Source: Bdellovibrionales bacterium
GTDB taxonomy: Bacteria > Bdellovibrionota > UBA1018 > JADZFF01
Assembly: GCA_020850015.1 (NCBI GenBank)
Contig: JADZFF010000103.1
Coordinates: forward strand, 1 to 64,000
Direction: 5' to 3'
DNA: 64,000 nt
Shown: piece after piece, positions 8,082 to 16,358 of the stretch
How positions within the stretch are numbered: the stretch's first letter is position 1
How the letters are laid out: each line of letters starts with the position of its first letter
Notes under the pieces: model-generated
Told to the model about the DNA's origin: nothing
Databases searched by the model: none
The model's input: only the letters and a program-made list of their open reading frames with translations
Program-made: the position numbers and the translations under genes

Positions 8082-9011
8082 ATGTCGGCAGCCACTGAGA
8101 CCGTGAAATCGGCTCCAGGCAGCGATGAGCTTTCCCGCGCCCAGTCCGGGATGGACGTGGAGCAGGGCACTTCGCTCTGGACCGACGCCTGGATCCGCCT
8201 CAAGAGGAACCGCATGGCCCTCGCGGGCGGCATTTTTCTTGTGTCGCTTACTCTGATGGCGCTCGTGACGCCCTGGATCGCCCCCTACACCTACGAGGGC
8301 CAGGACCTGCAGCTCGGTGCCTCGGCGCCCTCGGCCGCCCACTGGCTGGGCACGGATACCTTGGGCCGCGACCTTCTCACCCGCATCATGTACGGCAGCC
8401 GGATTTCGCTCATGGTGGGGTTTCTCGCCACCGCCGTGGCGCTCCTGATCGGCGTGCTCTACGGCACGATCTCGGGCTTCCTCGGAGGCCGCGCGGACAT
8501 GCTCATGATGCGAATCGTGGACACGCTCTACGCCCTGCCCTTCATCATCTTCGTGATCCTGCTCATGGTGATCTTCGGCAGGAACCTGCTCCTGCTCTTC
8601 ATGGCGATCGGCGCGGTGGAGTGGCCCACGATGGCCCGCATCGTGCGCGGGCAGGTGCTGAACCTCAGGCGCCAGGAGTTCGTGGAGGCCGCGATCGCGA
8701 TGGGCCTTTCGAACCGCAAGATCATCCTGCGCCACCTGATCCCAAACGTGCTCGGCCCCATCATCGTGTACACCACGCTCACGATCCCGAGCGTGATGCT
8801 GCTCGAGGCCTTCCTGAGCTTCCTGGGTCTGGGCGTGCAGCCGCCCATGAGCTCCTGGGGCCTGCTGATCTCGGCGGGCGCCGAGAGCATGGAAGAGTAT
8901 CCCTGGCTCCTGATTTTCCCGGGCCTGGTGCTCTCCCTCACGCTCTTTTCGCTGAATTTCCTGGGCGACGGCCTGCGCGACGCGCTCGATCCCAAGGCCT
9001 CGAAGGACTGA
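8082..9011 (+). CDS. oppC: Oligopeptide ABC transporter permease OppC
   Basis: Second permease of the importer, 309 aa. It shows the N-terminal OppC membrane segment (RLKRNRMALAGGIFLVSLTLMALVTPWIAPY), the HWLGTDTLGRDLLTRIMYGSRISLMVG region diagnostic of OppC/DppC, and the EAA loop EAAIAMGLSNRKIILRHLIPN. The cytoplasmic N-terminal ~45 residues precede the first helix, as is usual in OppC. It sits between oppB (1 bp) and oppD (4 bp). Confidence 0.95.
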   Translation: MSAATETVKSAPGSDELSRAQSGMDVEQGTSLWTDAWIRLKRNRMALAGGIFLVSLTLMALVTPWIAPYTYEGQDLQLGASAPSAAHWLGTDTLGRDLLTRIMYGSRISLMVGFLATAVALLIGVLYGTISGFLGGRADMLMMRIVDTLYALPFIIFVILLMVIFGRNLLLLFMAIGAVEWPTMARIVRGQVLNLRRQEFVEAAIAMGLSNRKIILRHLIPNVLGPIIVYTTLTIPSVMLLEAFLSFLGLGVQPPMSSWGLLISAGAESMEEYPWLLIFPGLVLSLTLFSLNFLGDGLRDALDPKASKD

Positions 9012-9015
9012 GCCG

Positions 9016-10052
<1,037 letters not shown>

Positions 10053-10056
<4 letters not shown>

Positions 10057-11045
10057 ACGCCCAGACCCAGAACTTCCTCGAAGTTCGCGACGTCAAAACT
10101 CACTTCCCCGTTCACCAGGGCCTGATCTTCCAGAAGCAGGTGGGCGCCGTGCGCGCGGTGGACGGCATCACGCTATCCATGCGCCAGGGCGAGGTGCTGG
10201 GCCTAGTGGGCGAGTCAGGCTGCGGCAAGTCCACACTGGGCCGCACCATCATGCAGATCATCCCGCCCACCTTCGGCTCGGTGATGATCAACGGGCAGGT
10301 GGTGAGCAAACTCAGCGCGGGCGATCTCAAACGCGCCCGCCGCGAGTTCCAGATGATCTTCCAGGACCCCTACGCCTCGCTCAACCCTCGCATGACGGTG
10401 TTCGACACGCTTGCGGAGCCCCTGCTCTTCCACGGCCTGGCCACGAAGTCCGAGGTCACCGAGAAGGTCAGCGAGCTCATGCGCGAGGTGGGCCTCGCCC
10501 CGCGCTTCATGAAGAAGTACCCGCACGAGTTCAGTGGTGGCCAGCGCCAGCGCATCGCCATCGCGCGCGCGCTCGCGCTTCAACCCAAGCTCATCATCGC
10601 GGACGAACCGGTGTCGGCGCTCGACGTCTCGATCCAGTCGCAGATCCTGAATCTGCTCGTGGATCTCACCAAGCGCCGCAACCTCACCATGATCTTCATC
10701 AGCCATGACCTGGGCGTGGTGAAGCACATCTCCGACCGCGTGGCCGTGATGTACCTGGGCAAGATCGTGGAACTCGCCGAGACGAAGGCACTCTTCGCGC
10801 ACCCGCGCCATCCCTACACGCGTGCCCTTCTTTCGGCGGTGCCGCTACCCGATCCGGACAAAGAGAAGGCCCGCACCCGCATCCTGCTTGAGGGCGATCC
10901 GCCCTCGCCCATGAACCCGCCGCAGGGCTGCCGCTTCCACCCGCGCTGCTCCTACATGAAGGACGCCTGCAAGGCCTCCGAGCCCGAGCTCGAAAGCGCC
11001 GCTCCCGGACACGAGGTGGCCTGTCTGCGCCATCAGGAGATCTAG
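10053..11045 (+). CDS. oppF: Oligopeptide ABC transporter ATP-binding protein OppF
   Basis: Second ATPase of the Opp complex. Motifs are Walker A GESGCGKST, Q-loop FQDPYASLNPRMTV (typical OppF), signature FSGGQRQRIAIARAL, Walker B IIADEPVSALDVS and H-loop ISHDLGVV. The tail GCRFHPRCSYMKDAC carries the family Cys cluster. It is the last gene of the operon; its stop overlaps by 4 bp the 3' end of the convergent YceI-like gene, leaving no room for a separate terminator. Confidence 0.95.
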
Positions 11046-11749
11046 GTCTCCGAGAGGTCCCAGGTTCCCGCGGCCGGCTCGGCGCCGCCACCCCGAAGAT
11101 CCACTTCCACGTCGAAGGGCAGAGCACCCGCCACCTGGATCGCGCCCAGGAAGTGCCGGGGCGGGAGGATGCCGAACTCCTGGATCTGGATCACTCCGGA
11201 GGCCGTCCAGAGCTTGGGCTGAAGCTCGTTGAAGTCGAGCGTCAACCGCTTCAGCATTCCTCGAATGGTGAGTTCCCCGAGAACCCTTAGGATGCCACTG
11301 CCCACCGCTTCGCGACGCGCGGCCCGGAGGCTCGGACGCGGCGCCGGCAGATGAATCACCGAAAGCGGCCGGAAGCGGATCTCCGGATGGGCGCGGGCAT
11401 CGAGCACCGGCCCCAGCAGCTTTTCCATGAGGCGGCTTTCATCCCTGGGCGACTTCAACGGACGCACAAGGCCCAGGGATCGCACGACCAGGGCCACCTC
11501 CCCCGCGGCTGAGCGCGAGCTCAGGGCGCTGAAAGAAGCCCGAACCTCTCCGAAGCGCAGCTCGATGGGTTCCACGATGGCCGTGAGCGCGCCCTGGAAA
11601 ACCGGCCGCAGCTTCACCCGGGCCTGCCGCGCATCGAGGTTCAGAGGCAGAAGGGACGACACCCATTCCAGCGGGCTCGGCGCGCGCGCGGAGCCGCCGG
11701 GATAATCTCCGGAGTGATCGTCGCCCTCGTCGAACGGTGGAAAGCTCAC
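11042..11749 (-). CDS. YceI-like domain protein
   Basis: The 235-aa product resembles YceI-type lipid-binding lipocalin-like proteins in its middle and end: alternating strands, the block RVLGELTIRGMLKRLTLDFNEL (compare the GDLTIHGVTRPVTLDV element of YceI) and a late DFNELQ...GVIQIQEFGI segment. It has no obvious signal peptide and begins with an acidic Pro-rich stretch, so a cytoplasmic location is possible. The start is GTG, 4 nt downstream of the preceding gene's stop, so it is probably co-transcribed with the RETICULATA-like gene. The substrate is unknown. Confidence 0.6.
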   Translation of the reverse strand: MSFPPFDEGDDHSGDYPGGSARAPSPLEWVSSLLPLNLDARQARVKLRPVFQGALTAIVEPIELRFGEVRASFSALSSRSAAGEVALVVRSLGLVRPLKSPRDESRLMEKLLGPVLDARAHPEIRFRPLSVIHLPAPRPSLRAARREAVGSGILRVLGELTIRGMLKRLTLDFNELQPKLWTASGVIQIQEFGILPPRHFLGAIQVAGALPFDVEVDLRGGGAEPAAGTWDLSET

Positions 11750-11753
11750 CCCT

Positions 11754-13334
11754 TCAGTGTGCCATGCACATCATGGGGTCGGAAGGGTGACCTAAGTCCA
11801 GCACTGAAAGATCAGGGGCCTCGCAGGTCTCGCCGTCGAAGTCCTGGATGGAGCAGCCCACGCTGCCCGGCTGGGTGTCGGGCTCGCCGCCTAGGCAGGT
11901 GCCGATGCGGCTAATCGCGATTTCGCCGGGTGAGACCTCACCGCCGGACGAAGCAGAGACGGCCGGCCTCTCGGGGCTCCCGTTTCGGCCCGTGAACTGC
12001 AGCCAGTGCAGACCGCCGATGTAGGAGTTCCCGTAGCGAATGCCGGCCGTGGCCAGCATCAGGAGTACCGGGCGCTTGCCCAGCACCGACTGGAGCCCGC
12101 GCTCCACGCCCGCGAGCAGCTGATAGCGGCTGTTGCTGGAACTGGCCAGGAAGGCGCCCCACTGCGCTCCGTTCTGGAGCGGGTCCGGGAGCTCGCCGCG
12201 CTCCTGACCCGTGATCTCGTAGATCCCGTGGGTGAGCGCGGTGCCCGCGAGGCCCGCGGCCCCGCCGATCACCGCGAACTGCCCGCTCTTGTAGAGGAAC
12301 GAAGACACGCGCTGACCCAGGGAGTACGGCGATCCGCCGGGCACGTTGGCCTCGAAGGCGTTTTGGGGGAGCGTGGAGAGGTAGTCGCGCCCGCGGTTCA
12401 GCCAACCGGTGCGTTGGGCCTTGGGCCGCAGGCGGTGCGCGAGCTGGGGCGTGAGGAAGTACACGAGCGCGAAGTCCACGAACATCACCGACACCACGTC
12501 CACCGTGATGAGATCCATGGAGTTCCAGAACTCCTCGCCCGGGCGCGTGGTGTAGTAGCTCGCGATCGTGGTGGTGACGCCGATGGCCTGCTCCACCGCG
12601 AGCTTCATGAAGAAAGCCGGATCGGCCAGGATGCGGTTGCGAAGCCCCGGGCTGAAACGAAGCGCGGCGCCGACGACAGGCATGCCGTCGAGCTTCATGT
12701 AGCGGACCACGGCCTCGTCGGCCACGAGCCCTTCCGAGGTGGCACCGCGCAGCTGCGGGAGCACGTCGCGCGCGCGGACGCCTCGGGCATTCAGGAGGCG
12801 AAGCAGCTCGTCGCGGTTGAAGATCTTGGCCGCGGTCGTGGTGGCCGTGCCGCCGGTCTCGGCGGCGAGGAAAGATTCGGCCGTGGAAGCCAAGCTGCCC
12901 TCGGGAACCCGCGCGAGGAAATCCACCCGCCTTGGGAAAAGCTCGTCCGCCATCCGAAGCAGCCGCTCGCGGGCGGCGGCCGTCAGGCGCGTGCCCAAGA
13001 GCCCCTGCGAACGAAGCCGCGACTCCATGCGGCCCAGGTTCCCTTTCAGGAGCTTCACCTCGTCGAGGTTTTGGATCGCGGCGAGCTCCTCGGCGCTCAG
13101 GCGCCGCAACAGACGGCCCAGGGGCTCGCTCGAATTCAAGGGCATCCCCAGAGTGCGCTGGATTTTCTCCACGGCGAGACCGGAGAACTCGCGCGCTCGC
13201 AGACTGGAGCTGAGGGCATAGCGCCCCACCAGGGACTCCACGGCGCGGATCAGGATCCGGCCCTCTGAGGCCTCAGCCAGCCCCGACCCAAGAATCAGGC
13301 CCAGGGCGAGCGCCACCCCCAGGCGAATCACCAC
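11754..13334 (-). CDS. RETICULATA-related (DUF3411-like) exported membrane protein
   Basis: I recognise similarity to plant plastid-envelope RETICULATA and RETICULATA-RELATED proteins. The block from DPAFFMKLAVEQAIGVTTT through an Asp-rich helix (ITVDVVSVMFVDFALVYF), QNAFEANVPGG, YSLGQRVSSFLYKSGQF, GTALTHGIYE, SSNSRYQLLAGVERG and RYGNSYIGGLHW follows the plant family order. The N-terminal ~230 residues, mostly charged helices after a signal-like segment (VVIRLGVALALGLILGSGLAEA), and a Cys-containing C-terminus are not plant-like. Several membrane helices lie in the middle. The start is ambiguous: GTG at 13334 is preferred, and the ORF extends to 13409. Molecular function is not known even in plants. 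Confidence 0.7.
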   Translation of the reverse strand: MVIRLGVALALGLILGSGLAEASEGRILIRAVESLVGRYALSSSLRAREFSGLAVEKIQRTLGMPLNSSEPLGRLLRRLSAEELAAIQNLDEVKLLKGNLGRMESRLRSQGLLGTRLTAAARERLLRMADELFPRRVDFLARVPEGSLASTAESFLAAETGGTATTTAAKIFNRDELLRLLNARGVRARDVLPQLRGATSEGLVADEAVVRYMKLDGMPVVGAALRFSPGLRNRILADPAFFMKLAVEQAIGVTTTIASYYTTRPGEEFWNSMDLITVDVVSVMFVDFALVYFLTPQLAHRLRPKAQRTGWLNRGRDYLSTLPQNAFEANVPGGSPYSLGQRVSSFLYKSGQFAVIGGAAGLAGTALTHGIYEITGQERGELPDPLQNGAQWGAFLASSSNSRYQLLAGVERGLQSVLGKRPVLLMLATAGIRYGNSYIGGLHWLQFTGRNGSPERPAVSASSGGEVSPGEIAISRIGTCLGGEPDTQPGSVGCSIQDFDGETCEAPDLSVLDLGHPSDPMMCMAH

Positions 13335-13474
13335 CCGCCGGAGTGTAGTACTTTCCTTTGAAATTGCAGCATGTTGCAAGTGCGGCACTTCCTTGCTCTC
13401 CCCGCCCACTTCTGGGCCCCAAGGGATTTACCGCAGCGCAACAAGGAGTCAACGCGCCGTGTAAATTTTTCTAT

Positions 13475-14134
13475 TCATCTCCCGAGCCACAGGCGCCGGG
13501 CGATGAAGAAATGCGCCCAGCCCAGCACTCCCAGACAGCCGAGGTAGGGCCAGGGGCCCCAGCCCCAGCGGCGGCCCAGCACGAGCGGGAGAAAGAGCAA
13601 CAGGACCTCGAGCACGTAAGAGCCAATCAGGATGATCCAAGCCGCGAACCGCAGGCGAAGGTCGAGGTAACCCGTGATCCTCTCGGTCATGAGCTGCATG
13701 GTGATGCCCGTGTTGACGAGCCAGAACACCCCGAGCACCGAGGCCATGAGGAACTCCACGTACTCGAGGCGGAGGTAGATCAGGAAGCGCCACACGGAAT
13801 GCGACAGAAAGGGCGCGACGAAACACAGGAGCAGATACGGGAGCCAGAACACGCCCGCCCGCACCTGAAGCCAGGCGAAGAGCCGCTTGCGGGGTACGGG
13901 AAGGGAGAGCAGGTAGTTCCTGGACATGACGTGCTGGGATCGCCAGGTCACGCCTATCAGGCCCGCGAGGGGGCTCACCGCGAAGAAGAAGTACATGTAT
14001 GAAAGCACGAACATCGGACGGTCGGGGTCGTCGACGGCGTTGAGATAGGGCACCGCCAGCGCGCTCGCCACGAGCAGCACGATCCAGAACACGCGGTAGG
14101 TGACGAAGTCCCTGCGGAGAAAGTGCGCGAGCAT
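13475..14134 (-). CDS. ABC transporter permease, small ABC-2-like
   Basis: A 219-aa integral membrane protein with about six hydrophobic helices (FWIVLLVASALAVPYL, MFVLSYMYFFFAVSPLAGLIG, FWLPYLLLCFVAPFL, FLMASVLGVFWLVNTGITM, AAWIILIGSYVLEVLLLFLPLVL). The SRNYLLSLPVPRKRLF segment matches the cytoplasmic loop of ABC-2 permeases that delete or export small molecules. It overlaps the upstream ATPase by one base, so the two form one transporter. Direction is presumably export. Substrate unknown. Confidence 0.75.
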   Translation of the reverse strand: MLAHFLRRDFVTYRVFWIVLLVASALAVPYLNAVDDPDRPMFVLSYMYFFFAVSPLAGLIGVTWRSQHVMSRNYLLSLPVPRKRLFAWLQVRAGVFWLPYLLLCFVAPFLSHSVWRFLIYLRLEYVEFLMASVLGVFWLVNTGITMQLMTERITGYLDLRLRFAAWIILIGSYVLEVLLLFLPLVLGRRWGWGPWPYLGCLGVLGWAHFFIARRLWLGR

Positions 14135-14847
14135 CAGGCGTGCTCCAGCAGCTCGGCCACGCGGAGCGAGAATGTCCGCGGCCGCGCGGCCTCGATGAAC
14201 GCGGGCACGGGCGACTCATGAATGAGCCTCCCCTCGCGCAGGAGCGCGATCCGCGTCGCATGGTGCTCCAGATCCTCGAGGATGTTGGTGGCCATCACCA
14301 CGGCGCAGCCGTAGGTGGCGCGAAGCTCGCTCAGGGTTTCCATGAAACGCCGGCGGCCAATGATATCGAGCACCGCTGTCACCTCGTCCACGACCACCAC
14401 CCGGGGCTGGATGGCGAGGGCCGCGACGATCTGGGCGCGGCGGATCTCCCCGGCCGAGAGGTTTCCGATGCGCTCGCCGGTCCGCACCTTGAAGCGGGCC
14501 GAGAGCGCGCTTTCCCGCTCCAGCGAGTAGCGCGGGTAAAAGGCGCGATGGAACGCCAGGAAATCGCCCATGGACCAGTCGCCCGGGAGGTCCACCTTCT
14601 CCGAGAGGTAGGCGATCTGGGCTCGCGACTGCCAGGGGTCGAGGTGCGGGGCTTCGCCGAGCACCCTCACGTCGCCCGACGAGGGCGCGCGGAAACCGAG
14701 CAGAAGATCAAGCAACGTCGTCTTGCCCGCGCCGTTCTCGCCCAGCACCGCCAGAAAGTCCCCCTCGGAGACCTCCAACCGCACACGATCCAAGATAGGC
14801 GGACGCCCCTTCACGTGCACGGAAACGTCCTTGAGCTGAAACACCAT
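14134..14847 (-). CDS. ABC transporter ATP-binding protein with atypical signature and switch
   Basis: A 237-aa ATPase partner of the downstream permease. Walker A is GENGAGKTT and Walker B is VVVVDEVTAVLD. The signature reads NLSAGEIRRAQI instead of LSGGQ, and the switch region reads MATNILEDLEH, with Asn where the catalytic H-loop His normally sits. Overall it is a CcmA/YtrB-type ABC-2 ATPase. The divergent gene at 14968 is 120 bp away. The substitutions could reduce hydrolysis; loss of the His is seen directly, its effect is inferred. Confidence 0.82.
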   Translation of the reverse strand: MVFQLKDVSVHVKGRPPILDRVRLEVSEGDFLAVLGENGAGKTTLLDLLLGFRAPSSGDVRVLGEAPHLDPWQSRAQIAYLSEKVDLPGDWSMGDFLAFHRAFYPRYSLERESALSARFKVRTGERIGNLSAGEIRRAQIVAALAIQPRVVVVDEVTAVLDIIGRRRFMETLSELRATYGCAVVMATNILEDLEHHATRIALLREGRLIHESPVPAFIEAARPRTFSLRVAELLEHA

Positions 14848-14967
14848 CGCAGGAAAGTTGTATCCCGCCGCTGAGAGCCGTTCAAACCGGCAGCCTCCTG
14901 ACTTGATGCGGCACTGTCGGACCCTTTCAGCTTGTCGGGTCTCCCCGGAAACCCCTAAGCTTGAACA

Positions 14968-15429
14968 ATGAACATTTACTCCGCTCTTGGAACGGTCCTG
15001 GGGTTCTGTTTCTGGGCCGCGCTCCCCGCCGCGCGGGCCGCCGTTGCCCCCGCCTTCAGCTGCGTGGACGGCGAGGGCGAGCCAGTGACCCTGGGTGTGG
15101 TGCTCTCCGATGAGGTCGACCGCATGGGCGGAAACCTGATCTCGGGTTTTCTGGGCGCTGAGGAATCCGACGACGACACCTTCGGCGTGGTTCAGGTGAT
15201 GCGCCCCGGAGAGCAGTCGGCCTCCCTGGCCTATACCGTGGACTCGGTCACCGAAACCTCCGACCTCCTGAGCCTCAAGCTTCGGCCCCAGGGCAACGCG
15301 GCGGCCGAGGCGGGATACCAGGAGCTCCGGATCCCCCCTTCCCGGCCCGAGCGTTCCCGGGTGGTCCGGGCCGATGGAGAGCGCGCCTTGCGCTGCGAGG
15401 CGGCCCCTGCCCGCCCCGATCGCCCTTGA
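14968..15429 (+). CDS. Exported hypothetical protein
   Basis: A 153-aa protein with a signal peptide (MNIYSALGTVLGFCFWAALPAARA) and one Cys shortly after cleavage plus one near the C-terminus, which could form a disulfide. The rest is acidic and beta-rich by eye (VTLGVVLSDEVDRMGG, DTFGVVQVMRPGEQSASLAYTVDSVTET). I recognise no family. It is followed by an SDR gene 57 bp later on the same strand, with no obvious functional link. Confidence 0.55.
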   Translation: MNIYSALGTVLGFCFWAALPAARAAVAPAFSCVDGEGEPVTLGVVLSDEVDRMGGNLISGFLGAEESDDDTFGVVQVMRPGEQSASLAYTVDSVTETSDLLSLKLRPQGNAAAEAGYQELRIPPSRPERSRVVRADGERALRCEAAPARPDRP

Positions 15430-15486
15430 AACGAGCCTGGCCTGGCGCCTTTCCGGCCCTAGAGGCCCGTGCTAGCGTCCCGTCCC

Positions 15487-16299
15487 ATGAAGAAACTCTC
15501 CGGTATGTGGGCGGTGGTCACGGGTGCATCCAGCGGCATCGGCGAGGAATACGCGCGGCAACTCGCTGAGATGGGAGCCTCGATTCTCGTCGTGGCCCGC
15601 CGCGAAGAGCGGCTGCGCAAGCTCTGCGAGGAGCTCAAATCGAAACACGGAGTGGAGACCGACTTCCTCCCCTTGGACCTGACCCAGGACGATTCGGCCG
15701 AGCGCCTTTTCGCCCACGCCTCGCGCGGCGGACGGAAGGTTCAGATCCTCGTGAACAACGCCGGCACCGGCGCCTACGGCCCCTTCACGGAGCGCCCCCT
15801 CACCAAGCACCGCGACACGGTGAAGCTCAACCTGAGCTCCCTGACGGATACCTCCTATCTCTTCGTGAACCACATGCGCGCGCACGGCCTTCCCTCCTAC
15901 ATCTCCAACGTGGCGTCGATCGCGGCGTTCCTGAACGTGCCGAACTTCGCCGTGTATTCGGGCACAAAATTCTATGTGCGCGCCTTCTCCGAAGCGCTCC
16001 ACTTCGAGCTCAAGAGCACGAATGTCGCCGTTTCCTGTCTCTGTCCGGGCGGCACCACCACCGAGTTCCTGGAGAACGCGGGCCAGAAGCTCACCGCGCA
16101 GGGCCGCATGGCCATGATGCCGGCCTCGGCCGTGGCGCGCGTGGGCATCCGCGCGATGCTCGCGGGCAAGGTCACGGTGGCTCCGGGCCTCATGAACAAG
16201 TTCATCACCCTCCTGCCGCGCTTCCTTCCCACCTGGCTCTTCATCCCGGTGGCCGCCTTCACGATGAAGCAGAGCGTTAATATGGTGGAAGCGAAGTAA
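15487..16299 (+). CDS. Short-chain dehydrogenase/reductase (SDR) family protein
   Basis: A classical SDR: NAD(P) fold TGASSGIG, the NNAG motif (ILVNNAGTG), a catalytic Ser in YISNVASIA and the YxxxK pair as YSGTK. An Arg pair after the first strand (VVARREERL) suggests NADP. The start at 15487 (MKKLSGMWAVVTG) is preferred over the ORF start at 15469. At 270 aa it matches the DltE/YqjQ-type branch often involved in lipid or ketone reduction. A hydrophobic C-terminal stretch (FLPTWLFIPVAAFTM) may associate with membrane. Substrate unknown. Confidence 0.85.
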   Translation: MKKLSGMWAVVTGASSGIGEEYARQLAEMGASILVVARREERLRKLCEELKSKHGVETDFLPLDLTQDDSAERLFAHASRGGRKVQILVNNAGTGAYGPFTERPLTKHRDTVKLNLSSLTDTSYLFVNHMRAHGLPSYISNVASIAAFLNVPNFAVYSGTKFYVRAFSEALHFELKSTNVAVSCLCPGGTTTEFLENAGQKLTAQGRMAMMPASAVARVGIRAMLAGKVTVAPGLMNKFITLLPRFLPTWLFIPVAAFTMKQSVNMVEAK

Positions 16300-16358
16300 G
16301 CCGCGCAATCTGGCGCCGGAAAGTTGACAGGCCCTCCCCGCTGAATGAGCCTGGGCGC

